64,000 nt of DNA from Eopsaltria australis (taxonomy: Eukaryota; Chordata; Aves; Passeriformes; Petroicidae). Positions 24,521 through 37,300 of the stretch are shown one piece after another; within the stretch, counting starts at the first letter, position 1; each line of letters opens with the position of its first letter. A program made the position numbers and the translations under genes. The stretch lies in the NCBI GenBank assembly GCA_034509425.1, contig JAVTVJ010000452.1, positions 620,001-684,000 on the forward strand. The letters run 5' to 3'. Below the pieces are notes generated by a model that was not told the origin of the DNA, made no database searches, and worked only from the letters and a program-made list of their open reading frames with translations.

Positions 24521-26616
24521 ATATATCTCTATATATCGTAATTGCATTATTAACTTCATCCCCATCATTTAATTTATTTAAATTGGTCAGTTTTTACTCT
24601 TGGCAGAAGCATCATTTAAACAGATCAGCATCTGCAGTGGTCCTCTTTCACTTGGGCAGGCAAGAAATTCTTGCCTGCTCCTTTTTTCACAAATCCCATC
24701 ACAAATTTGAATGGGACAAGGCACCTAGGGTATCCCAAGACCTTGAGTAAGACCAGATCTCAGGGAACTGGCAGATATGACATGGGATCTATAAAAAGCT
24801 TTCTAGAGCCTTCTGGAGTGGCAAATGGAATCGAAGCAAGATACCCTAAGGGATCCCAACCTGCTCTATATATCCAGTTGTGGTAGAAAGCAGTGTAGTA
24901 CTGAGTGTCATAATGACTTAAATCTCTTTCTTGAGATTTCCTTGATTAGCTGTCCAAAGACTAAGTGCTCAGATTTCCAGCCTACGTGTATGTGCCATGA
25001 AGACTTCTACTACTTCATGCCTTCACTTGGAGAAGAATCCTGCATTTTGCATGTTACACTTGCATTAACATAAAATGAGAAATACTAAAGCCAAGACTGC
25101 AGCCATCAGTGACTTTTCCTGTTGAGCTCCAGAGGACAAAGTGGATGTGAACTGCAGTCTGTGGAGGTGGAAACCTCTTCAGTTCATTTGTCTCTGCTCA
25201 CAATCTCCACAGTCATTCACATGTGCCTACACAACAGCATCTTAATGAGTTTAAATGAGGCTGCAGACTTTTCTTGGTTTTGATATACAGGAGTCTGTTT
25301 TGTGGTAATTAAATTATTAATCAGTGCTACTCTGCAATTAACCAAATAATATCAGATATTACAGTAAAATTAATGAGCTCATTTCAGATTGTATTCTCTT
25401 TTACAGCAAAGCAGACATTTCTGCTTCTCTAAGTAGTTATGCTTTTAAATGAAAATAATTTTTCTAAATTTTCTCTTGTCAAACTGAGTTATTCCAGGAA
25501 GCTTATTAATTGACTTTTTGATATTACTTTTTTCTTCACAACAACTTTCTTTAAGTTCTTACTTACCAAAAGAGTTTATTCAACACATCCACTTTAGGCA
25601 GCTACAAGAACTCTGAAATGCTTCAATGGCAAATTTATTCAGTTATATACTTCAAATTCTCAATATTTCACTTCTCCTTATTTGAATCTTCAATATTCTT
25701 GATAAGGAATTTAAAAATAGGGAAACAAATCTATTTCATATAATCCTGAGACAGTGCTACAGGTAGGATGCAGATTGCTTTGATCTCATTTCTAGACCTT
25801 AAAATACAAGAAAATACTCCCTTCTAAATCCTGTTGTATAATGAATCAATTTTAAAAATAGTAATCTACATTTTAGAGTTGAAAAGATGATTCTGAGTTT
25901 ATAGAAAAATTTAAATTTGAAATCTAATGGAAAAAAAATAGTGAAGTCAAGTCATCACTATTTTTCATCTCATTTCTGTGAAAGTTTCACAACTCTGTTA
26001 CAGATAATTTAGTGGAGATTAAAGCATTTACATTTTTTAGTAAAATAATAGTTATCAAAACAAAATTAATTACCTAATTCAAATAAAAACTCAGCAATAT
26101 AAGCTTAATACAATTTATTGTAAGTTTTTCAAACAAAACATTGCTAGAAAAGGTCATCTGCAAAAGAAGTTCCTTTCTTCCCTCTGCATTCATGTTTCTA
26201 CTAGCAGACATCTTTTGGGGAAATTGCTGCAGTTCTCACTTCCATTTAATTAATACTTTCAGCTATTACCTGGTACCAAAAATGTCGGCACATTAACAAG
26301 CTATTCTTAGTCCTTAATTCAACTCACATCTTCATAAAGTATAATGATAAAATCTTTTTCCTTAACTGAAGAATTTGAGACTTCTAGTTATGATCTCTAG
26401 TCTTTAGTGTAAAATTACAGCTGAAAACATAATCATAAAATATATCTATACATATTTTTGTCTTGAAAAATAAAAATATAAATAATATATATCATACCAA
26501 ATCATTCTGTGTTTTGAGTACATAGTAAGAAATGGAACTTATAAGGTATACTTAAGTATTTCTAGAAAAAGGAATAAATGTAACCAAGTGTGGTTTCAAG
26601 TCAAGTCACGATTTCC
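24521..26616. other. AT-rich DNA with a hairpin and homeodomain-rich stretch
   Basis: Contains an inverted repeat at 24656-24678 (arms GCAGGCAAGAA / TTCTTGCCTGC, one-base centre). 25290-25400 has a dense set of TAAT/ATTA sites and looks like a conserved enhancer-type element. No gene recognised. Confidence 0.35.
24656..24678. repeat. Perfect 11-bp-arm inverted repeat
   Basis: Arms GCAGGCAAGAA (24656-24666) and TTCTTGCCTGC (24668-24678) flank a single A. The stem is too short for a microRNA precursor. Confidence 0.9.
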
Positions 26617-26672
26617 CAGAATCATAGAATGGGTAAAGTTGGAAGGGACCAGGGTGGATCATCTGGTTCTAG
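26617..26672 (-). mobile_element. CR1 3'-end fragment
   Basis: The plus strand reads CAGAATCATAGAATGG, then GTTGGAAGGGACC, then GGATCATCTGGTTC, which is the reverse complement of the CR1 3' terminus. Only about 55 bp remain, a typical severely 5'-truncated insertion. Confidence 0.85.
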
Positions 26673-29600
26673 TGCTGACGTAGAGAAGTTTAAGCATCTA
26701 ATAAATCTAGATATAAAATCATTTTCAAAACTGAAGAACTCATTATACAGTCTTAATAATGTATAAAATTCCTAATTAGTACTATCTAAATGACTCATAT
26801 TTGAAAATAATTTTGTACCTTTGTCTTTTAGAAGCACATTAGTGAATTTGCATAGTTGCAAATAATGGCAGTTGCAAACTGATTACTCATTTTAAGAAAA
26901 TGAGCAATACGATAGCATCATATTTGAATCCTAAATCTAGGAATACATTAATCAAGAATAGGATGGATTTTCAAGGACTTACATTAATTGCTCATCTTCC
27001 TATCTGATATGATATATCAGATTTCAAAGTAATAAAGACATTTGATGCATGCAAATGGCTCAAGTCAATAATATCAACCTGTGACCCTGTAAACTGTATT
27101 GCTCAAATTTTGGCGATATTCCAATGGAAACTTGAAACAATTTTAAAAAACTTGAAAAAAGTTTCTAAAATAATCTCAGTTTAACTACAATGGATACCTC
27201 TGTATGTAGTAAATGTTACAGAGTTTGTATTTTCACGTGTGTAGCCACTCAGTGATGGCTAATGCTGGCAGGAACTCCCACACACTGAGGGCTGCTGGGT
27301 GGGTGCAGTGTGTTTCCCAGGGTGCTGGTGAGGTGCACCATCACACTGGACACAGCAGGGAACTAAGACTCAGGATGTGTCAGAGTTTTATAAAACTCTC
27401 GAAGGGATATATCCTCCTCCCTCCAATATCATAAATATGCCTGTTTCTACCTTTCAGACTCCTTGCTCTGAATGTCTCGATCTGAATTTCTCTTAGTAGT
27501 AAGATTTCCTCCTGAAGTCATTACAGTTTTCTTAGAGTGTTTATACCCTAAAATTTTCAGTGTATATTCTAATATTGGAGACAACTGTACAAGCTGCATC
27601 TGGAAATACAATGCACAATGCATAAATGAAAAATCTACACAGAAGTGACCATACGAACATATGCTTAATAATGTTAGATTACGGAAACTCCTTTTCTTCA
27701 AATGAGAATTTATCTAACTGAACAGATTTAGGGTTCATGACATTTCATTTTCATGGCTTCACTTCAAGAGTATCAGGTGTATTACACCACATTCCTGATG
27801 GAGTGTGTTATCTTTTCAACTTCTTGCAATTTGCACAGCACAGGGTAGCTTTTGATTGAAAACTGCATGAACACATTCAAGCAAAGACTTTGTCAAATTG
27901 AATATCAAAAATAGCTTTTTTTTTTCCTCCCAAAATGCAAGAAGGCATATCACCAGCAATCTGCTACTGCAGAACCTTCCTGAAGGCAGCAATTCATACT
28001 ACAGTGAAATTAAGAAAGTATTTCCCAATTGTGTTCATTCTAAATATATGTATGTATATTTATATGATAATCACCATAAAAGTCAAAGAAAAGAAACTCA
28101 CAAAGTTTAGAATTTATAACTGCTAATTAAAAATCCTTTTGATGAAAAAATGGTTTAATGAACTAATAAGTATATGACAGTTATAAATACGCATATAATA
28201 GTTATAAATGAGATCAGGTTTTGCCTGAATAAAACTTCCATAATCTCTTTAGAGAGAAGTTAATGCTAAATGAGCTCACATTTGACGTACATCATATTGG
28301 AAAGTTAAAGCTGTCATTTACCAGGAGACAAGGCATTTTTTCAGCATTATGAATTTTGGTATTCATATCTCTAATTTCTCCTTTAAATTCTAAAATCTTT
28401 TTGTTTCTTCACCTCTGAAATTGTTAGCCTTAAAAGTAAGAAAATTAAATATTCTAGGACATGTTAGCTGTTTTGTCCCAAAAAGGGGTGAAAACCCAAA
28501 CAGGATCTGTGAGTTTTGGATAATTAGTTGTAGGCATCTATAGGCAAGATAGTGAAATACACTGAACCTGCATAATTGTATTGGTGTACTTGTGAAGAGA
28601 TCACCTTACAAGACATCCATCCAACATAAAAGGTACAAATACTAGCACAAAGAAACCAATTCCCTCTCACTGAGCTCTGCCCTGACTGAACTCAGACTTC
28701 AGTGGAATTAGTTTTTCTCATTGTTTTAAGATGCCTGTACTCTTCATAGCAATCCAAGCACTCCTGTACCTCTAAAGTAGTGAGCTCTAGTTACTTGATT
28801 TCAAAATTTCCAGTAAAACACTTCTGCAAAATCCACGTTCATGTCCTTGACATGCTGAAGGCGATACTGTATCATATGGCATTTTACATTCAAGTACTCT
28901 TTACAGCTGAGTAAATCACAAGACATAATACTGCTGAAGCCCCACTGCAGAATTATCCCACTAGTCTTTGAGGACGCAAAGTTTTACTTCCAGTATTTTT
29001 ATGTGAAAAAAAATATCCACAGTCACACTGCATTCTGTACTCAGAGAGTAATGCAGGCTTTCTTCATCAGTAACAGATGCTTATTTATAGAGGAGTAAAG
29101 ATTCATGGTGCATACCCGGAAAGGTCAGAGGCAAACAGCTTAGACAGGTTCTCAAAATATATATTTAATCTGCCTATGTCAAGGCACTGCCTCTACTAAA
29201 TGAGACTTCAAATAATTAATATTTTAGTTACTAGAGTGAAATCAGACATTCTGTATGAAAATTATTTAATTTCTAAACATCTTTGCTGCTTTCCTCAATA
29301 AGTGGCAGAACAGAACATCTTCCTACAATATGCTCCATTGTTTGTGTAAATCAATTTTGGTATAAGAGCCAAGGGAACTATTTTCAGTTAATTATTTATT
29401 CAGCTAATGAAACTCCTTTATGTTGATGAACAAGCTGATTTTTGCATATCTGCTTCACTTAAGCATTTATGCAACCTCCATTACAGTAGTGTTAGAGTGA
29501 GTCACAGTCTTTTAAAACACATTTATTGTCATAACACACTGCTCTATAAAGCACTGCATTTGAAACACCTTAATACATCATCAGTATGACTAGTATGTAG

Positions 29601-31530
29601 TATCCCTAGGGGTGGACAAGAATTCCTGAACTATTCCTAGTCTCTCCTTGCATCATACTTAGTGGGTGCTAAATTCAGTTATCCAGAGGTGAGAGTATAA
29701 TTCCATCTAGATGGTCTGTTATTCTTCCTGACCTCTAGAACCACTCCACAAGAGTGCAGCTTTTCTCATGTAATATCTGAACATGACTGGAGTGGTCCAA
29801 AGGGCCACAAGCACTTCTGTTCTCACAGAAGTGAGAACATTGACTGTAATGGGAGTTTTAGCACCTTGGTCACAGAGAGCCTCTAAAGGGAGGCATAAGG
29901 CATCTCAGTCATAACCCTCTCTCCTATGTAGGTTTGGGGCATATTTCCATACACCAGTGGCTAGCAAATTACTGTCCTTGGTCAGGTGGTGTTTCTTTAT
30001 ATTTCCTTGTTTAAGAAACTGCTGATTTTGTCTGGAAATTAAGCTGTTGAGGCAGTTTAAATATAGAAATATCCAAAACCAAACCTTTAAACTCTAACAA
30101 TGTTATCTTCTACTCATACTGAGAAACCAGGTACCTAAATCACATTATTTCCACATGACGAAATTTTTTCCAAATCTGTTTTTAGTTGCCCTAGTCTGCC
30201 TGAGTGCTAGTAATCATTAGATATCACAAGTCAGATTATAGTAGCTGAAGATAAAGACTGAAAGAAATTGAAGGGGCTGGACACATTACTAGACACAAAA
30301 AGAGGACCTAAAGTTTTAGGAGGGCAAGTCCCATGAAATCCATGACAAATTTCTTTCTCAAACCTTCTGAGTTTTTCCTGATTGTCTACCTGGGATTGCA
30401 GTCAATACACTCAAATTTCTATTCACAACGTATGCAAAAGTGCAAAATAATCAAACCGAGAAACAAATTTGAGGACTCTGAAGAATTCATGTTGGAAAAT
30501 ACTATGCTAGTGAAACACCATGGAGTAAGGAAAACAGAACCTGAAGTTTTAATAATGAATAACACAGACATAATAAAAAAGATTTATATCTGCAAGAATC
30601 CTGAGCAAAGCACAAGCTCACTTACACTTTTCTGTGTGTTTCTATGGAGTTTGTGCTTCACTCAATCTATAATTTTGTGCTATGTCAACAGGAATGATCT
30701 GTCCTTTCTAACTTATTTTAGATGTGTTGACCTAGCCTTGGAAATAAATGTCCCACCATTTGCAGCACTTTAAGAAGATGTGACGTACTCCCACTGCATC
30801 CTGCAGGCCAGAGGTCTTCAAAACTCATCTCCAAAAAAGGAAGAAATTCCTTGGGAAAACAGCCTTCGAGAAGGGCTGAGAAGAGTTTCCTAAATAGCCT
30901 GATTTTAACTTCACTTCAAAATACATGTTTTTCAATTGTTGACAAACAAACCAGTCCAGAAAAACCAGTCCACTGCTTTATTTGTAGCTAACTAGTGGAT
31001 TCTGTTGTGAGTAGCTGAGGGTTAATAGTGTACGTCTTTTAAGATTGTAAGCAGTGAAAAGAAAATAAGGACATTACTAGGAGATAAAATAGTAGGGAAA
31101 TATAATATCTTTTGTACAAAGATTCCACTGACAACCATTAGCATTATTATCTGTGCCAACCAGGAAATGACTATCATTTTAGATACTGTTTGACAGCTCT
31201 GATTTATTCCTGGAGAACTCGACTTCATTCTCACCAATTAACATAGCAGATCCATAACCAGCCTTAGACATGCCACGTCTATTCACAGGGGATTATCTAT
31301 AAACCATTTATTCCACGTGTCTGTCCATTCAAAGTATCTGTATTTTCTGCAAGATTACAGCCTCTCAACATTATTCTAAAACCAGTCACCAAACACTAAA
31401 GACATTCTCCCCTGCTGAAAACCTTGTAGAAAACAGAACGATATCATTTATTTAGCAAATGTACCTTTCACCAGCTGCAAACATATTTTCTGTACAGCAA
31501 ATAGTCTCAGATCTCTTAAGAAAAGTAATT
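26673..31530. other. AT-rich single-copy DNA with one long chance ORF
   Basis: No gene recognised. A plus-strand frame of 146 codons (30333-30773) is the longest in the window but shows no known domain and has AT-rich, unbiased codons. A small hairpin, GTTCTCAC/GTGAGAAC around AGAA, lies at 29819-29838. Confidence 0.45.
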
Positions 31531-31603
31531 TCCCTTCTCTCTTTCTCCTTCCCTCTCTGCCTCTCTCTCCTTTCTCCATGTCTCTCTCTGTCCTCTCACT
31601 CCA
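31531..31603. repeat. CT-rich (polypyrimidine) tract
   Basis: About 70 bp of nearly pure C and T on the plus strand, with many CTCT and CCTT units and only isolated purines. Confidence 0.85.
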
Positions 31604-34600
31604 GTCCCCAAAATATGCACAATACCCACATCCACACACATCCCAAGAGCAACACCAAAGTAATTTATGGACAGGAATAGAAAAATTTTAATTTGCAATT
31701 AAAAATACTGATTTGTATTTACAGCATCTTTCACCCCAAAGAAGTCTATGGCACTATAAAAGTCTAATGTACTTTTTCTATATTAATGAATTGTCCCCCC
31801 TAACGAGACCTGCTGTAAGATGGTTCTTGGCAGGCACATAACAGGATTCACTGATATTATTCAACTTTTATTAGAGTGAAAGTGGAGAACATGATAGTCC
31901 ATCTCCTTGAAACATTAGGTAGATAGATTTTATGTAGTTTCACTGGCATCTGGGAAAGTCATTTATAGAATGAAAAGCTATTCAGTGCCCACAGTCTCTG
32001 GCTGTTGCATGATTTCTCCAAAGAACCTTCAGCAACAGTCCTGTACATCACTGCACCAGATGATATCCTGCATCGTTCCATGTGTAGCAAAATTTTCCTA
32101 ACAATTCAGTTAGAACTGTTTAGCAAAATATGACAATATTGTAGTTCCTCTGGGCTCCTTTGTGTTCATGGAGATGAGCCTTTCTTTTTTAATCACATAA
32201 CGTAACATACAGAAATGGGGTAATTAATCTTGGCTGATACAAGGAGATTTGTTAGAGCTAAGATTTCTTTAATTTTCAGACAGTGTTATTTTTAAGTAGA
32301 CTCAAATGTCATTTCGAAGCACAGTCTGGTCCTCTGATATGGGAAACTTTAATGTAGCCCAGGGTAATTTGCATACACTAAACCCTTGTGGACCCAGAGC
32401 CTCAGCTCTCATGAAATCCAAGGCAGGGCTAGCAATGATCTTTCATACATGACTATACGGGTCATGAACCATTTGGTTCTTCCTACATACCACTCTATCA
32501 CACAGTCATTACAAGCAGAATACAGCCACATTTCTGCCTTGCACATTATTATCACATTATAATTACTATGCATATACCTATAGATGTTATATGTTATTGC
32601 TTTATTTTGGTGCAAAGTAGTCATGTATCTCCCTTCATATGCAAACAACTACCTACCTGCATCTAAGTATTCACAAGTATACTCTTAGTGTGCCACTTCC
32701 AATGTGTGTAAAGGAAAGTGTGGCAAAGAATCACAACCCTGAGTCCTTTCACATCCACAGAGATGATGGTAGCACACCTGACTACTGCAGAAAAAAGGAT
32801 AGAGAGTTGTTGAATCCATATAGACAGATGACCTCAAAGAGCTGTTTATAAAAATAAAAACAACTTCTCTTTGCTCTTCCAACACTTGCTTTTATGTTTC
32901 ATTTCAGTTACCAAAAATGCACTTCTGAAAATACTGCAGGCATGGGCTTACAGTGTACTTGAGACAGAAATGCAGTCATTCTGAATCAAGCACCCAAAAA
33001 AGTTCTAAAACCTTCATCATATTTAATAAATGTCCCTATCAGACAGGTGTCTGTTGCTTGGGGGTTCTGTTGTACTTTCTTTTAGAGGTAGATAAAAAAT
33101 GTCTCTGTTTCAACTCCCTTACTATTTGGAAATGTTCATTTAGGAGCCTTATATACATCGAGCCATTGTGATTCCATGAAATGAGCAAGGTCTGGACACA
33201 TGTCTTTGTTTTGGACTTGATCTGTGTGCAACCACAACATCACTTACAAACATATTTAATTCTCAAATGACAAAAACTGTAACTATTCACCCTTTGGTCA
33301 CCATCATACCTGACCACAAATCATCAGTTCACTTTAAAAATTACCTTAAAATATAATCATATCATACTTCAATTGCTTCAATAAAATCTGTATTAAAAGA
33401 ACTTGAGCACTCATAAAATTTCAGCTTGCAGGGCAACACAAGCATTGCAGATACTACAGGAAGTTACAGTGTTTAAGATTGCATCTGAGCATACTAATTG
33501 AGCTCTACAGTTACTTTTGATTAGTTAATTAAACACATAATCAATCCATTAGGAAGATGTTTTATCTTGACAAAATTGTAAACATCAATTATACAACACT
33601 ATATTATATAAATGGCAAAAGATTATTAAACAAAATTGTTCCCTGAAAAAAAACTGAACCTTTGTTATGATTCCTTCAAGATACCCTCTAGAGCAGACAA
33701 AATAACTGCAAGTTTGTTTCTAGCAGTCTAAGCAAAGTGTCAAAGTGAACTAACCTTAGTAACCCTTCTAGAAGGAAAATCTTATATTCAGCAATAGTAA
33801 AAGCTAATATTCTCAAATTATTAAACAAGATTGCTAACGTAACCCATAAAACAACTCCTAAGTACCTCAAAATACAACTCTAAAGAGGAAGGCACTTCAG
33901 ATCATCATAGGAGTATCTCTGTTGTCTTAAATGAGTCCAGTCACATGGTTCAGAATTATTTAGGAAAATCTAAATATGTTGTATCTAAATTTTCAGTGGC
34001 ATTTTAAACAGAAATTAATAATAAATCACAAAGATTTTACCAGAATTGAAGTTTGTTCCTTAAGAACATTGATTATCTTAAGAGTCTTAAAACTACCTTC
34101 AGCTAGTGAATTTGGGTGATCCTAATAGGTATTGCTGAGAGGTGAAGAACATTCAGCTGGCTAAAATAGATTTCCCACTGTATTCTCACTTCAGGTCTTT
34201 TAGTAAGGTACAGAGAAACTTTCTGTTTGCTTACTTGCCTCTCCTGCTTTTAGTGGCTTGCAGAAAGAAGAATGTCTGTGCATCTGATGTAACCTCTGTT
34301 TGTCATGGCTGTGTGATTAGAAAACATTGATAGGATCATTTCTGTATCAGTGAAGGGAAGAGAACAACACAGGCATGCTCCACCTATTCACAAGTAATCC
34401 TGGGTCACACTGGAAACTGCACATATTGACAAGCCTTGGAGCACTCTCATATATCCCTCTGTGTAGTCCAGGACAGCATTCCTCAAAACAGGCAGCTGCC
34501 TCAGTTCTTGCAGCCACTAGCAGGATTTCAAAGGTGGCAGCAAAATGGGGAGTATTTACAGCTATGTAGAATCACTTGCACAGAGGCTCAGTGAGAATTG

Positions 34601-34700
34601 AAGAATCTAAGAATTTCTCTATTGTGTATCTGCACAAACCTCCACTTGTAGTCACCCTTGGAGCAGTGATGTTATGAATGAGCATGGTCAGAGCCCACGC
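31604..34700. other. AT-rich single-copy DNA
   Basis: No gene recognised. 33480-33560 is rich in TAAT/ATTA and AATCAATC sites and looks like a homeodomain-binding, possibly conserved, stretch. Confidence 0.4.
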
Positions 34701-34770
34701 AAAATAAAATAAAATAAAATAAAATAAAATAAAATAAAATAAAATAAAATAAAATAAAATAAAATAAAAT
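34701..34770. repeat. (AAAAT)14 pentanucleotide microsatellite
   Basis: Fourteen perfect uninterrupted units. Perfect arrays of this length are usually length-variable between individuals. Confidence 0.98.
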
Positions 34771-36600
34771 GAAAAATAAAATTTTACAAAATTGTAGAAC
34801 TATTTTACCAGACAGAGCATCCAAACTTACAGCTAAATTGAAGATGTAATGGTCTGAAAAGTGTGAATGGAACAGCAGTTGGCAGCTTTTCTGATTCCAG
34901 TTGGAGCATGTCCAAATGGTATAGGCAATGCTCCATGAAACCCACCAAAGTGAGGTTTCATACCTTCAGGTGATATGTAAGAGCCAGCATATACAGTATA
35001 TAACCCAATCCTCCTGAGTAGACTGTAAAAATGCAAACTCTGATTTTCAGAAAAAGACATCAGAAAGGCTTGTTTGAACTTCTGTCCAAATTCTGACCCT
35101 GAGCTCCTTTAGCACTCACTGTATGGATGTTAGATACATGTATGGTTTAGTGAAATGCAAAACTCTTTATTACTTCTTGGACTAAGAGATGTGCAATAAA
35201 ATATATATCTTTTTCCACATAAAACAGTTATATTTTGTAACCCTTTGTCACAGGACGGCTGAAAACACAAGTAGACTCCTTGTCATTGAAAAATTCCTGA
35301 GCAGACAGTGCTACCAACTATTATTAAATTCAGCATTTCAGACCCTACAGTACTGCTGGACCAGAACCTGGGCCAGTGTTCTGAGAGTCAGGGCCCCTTG
35401 GCTACTTTTTATATGCTTGTACAGACATTGCTGAGCATGAAAACCTGTGAAATGTTTCTACAAAAATCAAGGAGATTTTTGAAACTACTCTGGATGCCAG
35501 GTATATCTGCCTACAGAAGTTCTTTGGGAACTAAAATTAAGAAAAAGCACCAAAAATAGAAAATATTTTCAGACAAAAAAACCTAAAGACAGGCAAAAGT
35601 TTCAATTTCAAAAGATTGGCATGATTAGGATTTGATGTTCAAATGACAGAATTTGACTGAAGAGAAAGAATTTCTGTTCATTTGCATGATTTTAATGAAA
35701 GAGTTCCTCCTTAAAAAGATGCATTCATAAATGTGTTGCAGTTTTGAGGTTTGGGGATCAAAATTAAGCATAGCCATTGATTTTGTAGTCAAGATTATTT
35801 GATTTTGTTGTGAGATAAGGATTAATAGTAGGCAAAGCAGGCCTATACTTTAAGGAATACAAAAAAGGAATTTTATTAGCAGACTTAAAATAGGAATAAT
35901 ATCAGGCATCAACACCAAAACTTTTAGAACATTCTTTTCCCCTCCCCACCTTTTCCATTTTCTTTCCTACTGACCATATAATAGGTAACACTTGTAGTTA
36001 ATCTACTACCTCTGAAACAAAACAGATTTCTTAATTCATGTAGAGAGAGAAGCTTTTTTTTGCTTTATCATGTTGACTCCCATAGGAAACATAGTTTCCA
36101 TGGTTATTAGCTTTCCAGCAAGCAACCCTCCCCTTGAAGGGAGACATTTGCTTCTCCAAACTCTTTCCCATTTCAGAAGCTTTCCCAGGGCTACTACCAA
36201 TGGACATGTGATGGTCATTGAGGTGTTCTTTTTGAGAGCAAATGTTTCTATTACAGTGACAATGACATTCCTTTACTTCATTATGGGCAACACAAGTCTT
36301 CTTCTACTGTTTCTTGGAGCGAGGAAAAAAAATCTTATACACAAAAGTCTCAGTCCACTGCTTACAACCTAGAACATTACATTCCCTTTTTCTCACTTCT
36401 TTTAGACTATTATTCATATTTTACAGGTATATTACAGCCAACTTTATCAACATGGTTTTTACAAAAGAATTTTTAGCATTGAAGCACTTTTCATCACTTC
36501 TTTTTTTGAAAAGAAGCTTGGTTATATCTATTAGCTTAAAGTCTGTTTGTTGTACTTTTCGTAGATGCTTTTATTCCTGTGCGGGAGTAAAAAAAATATG
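34771..36600. other. AT-rich single-copy DNA
   Basis: No gene supported. On the minus strand a 59-base segment (35022-34964) lies between an acceptor-like TTTGCATTTTTACAG and a donor-like GAAG/GTATGA, but there is no further support for an exon. Confidence 0.35.
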
Positions 36601-36654
36601 AATGCCCCCAAAGTCCCATTTTGATATTAGAACAGAACAGTTAATTTGTCTTTT

Positions 36655-36705
36655 TGGCTGGACAATGGTCACATGGCTTTCGCCCACGTGGTTTGAATAT
36701 TATAA
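36655..36705 (+). promoter_or_regulatory. E-box and TATA-like sequence before the CpG island
   Basis: A CACGTG palindrome (36685-36690) is followed within about 15 bp by ATATTATAAG. Together they sit about 80-100 bp before the CpG-rich block and could form a plus-strand core promoter. This is a positional inference without transcript support. Confidence 0.25.
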
Positions 36706-36774
36706 GTTCGTGCCTGAACCAGAGGAAAAGATCCCGTCTGCACTGTTCCTCTATCTAAGCTGTGTTTTAGTCAT

Positions 36775-37300
36775 GGGGGCCCGGAGGGACTGCGCCCGTG
36801 CTGCAGGGAGTTAGTCCAGGCTTCTTTTCTGCGCCGGGCCGCGCGGGGCCGCCTGGCCGGAGCCCGGTCTGAGCTCCTCTCTCTCTCTCGTGCCGAGTTC
36901 ACTGAGGAGCTACCCAGGCAGGGCGCCCCCGAGGTCCACGGGGCCCGACCCCAAAACCTCTTCCCACCGGGCCACGCCGCAGAGAGGGGACGGGCCTGGC
37001 CCAGGCTAGACGAACGGAGCCGGTGGAGTTCCTTGGCCAGGGGCAGCAGGATGAAGCGGCTTGGATTCCGTCTTCTCTCCCCCTCCCCGTGCCATGCGGG
37101 TTGGCAGCCTCAAGCCATGTGGCCTGGGGTGACCTTACCCAGCTCCGACGTGGAGGGGGAGAGCGACTTCTTTCCCCAGCGAACCAGAAGCCTCAAAGAG
37201 GACTTCTTCAGGTGTTCTCCTGGTTTTATGAGGTTTTATGTAGGCGGAGTTTTATGCCGGTTTCCTCATTTCCGACTCCGCCTCCTCTTTCTACTACGGG
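36775..37300. promoter_or_regulatory. Isolated CpG-rich island
   Basis: Roughly 500 bp that is strongly GC- and CpG-rich (clusters such as GCGCCGGGCCGCGCGGGGCC) within an AT-rich, CpG-poor region. In vertebrates such islands usually mark promoters kept free of methylation. It contains overlapping plus-strand frames of about 100 codons, one starting at an ATG in GCAGGATGAAGC (37051), and a donor-like CAGGTGTTC (about 37209). The minus strand has three ATAAAA motifs near 37215-37255, next to an inverted GGCGGAGT/ACTCCGCC pair. It may be the promoter and first exon of an unseen gene or long non-coding RNA, or a young GC-rich retroviral LTR whose ends I cannot define. I found no convincing TG...CA termini with a target duplication. 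Confidence 0.5.

Noticed and set aside
30333..30773. 146-codon plus-strand open frame, the longest in the window
   Set aside because: No recognisable domain, AT-rich codons as in neighbouring DNA, no splice or promoter context. One frame of this size in 64 kb of AT-rich sequence is plausible by chance.
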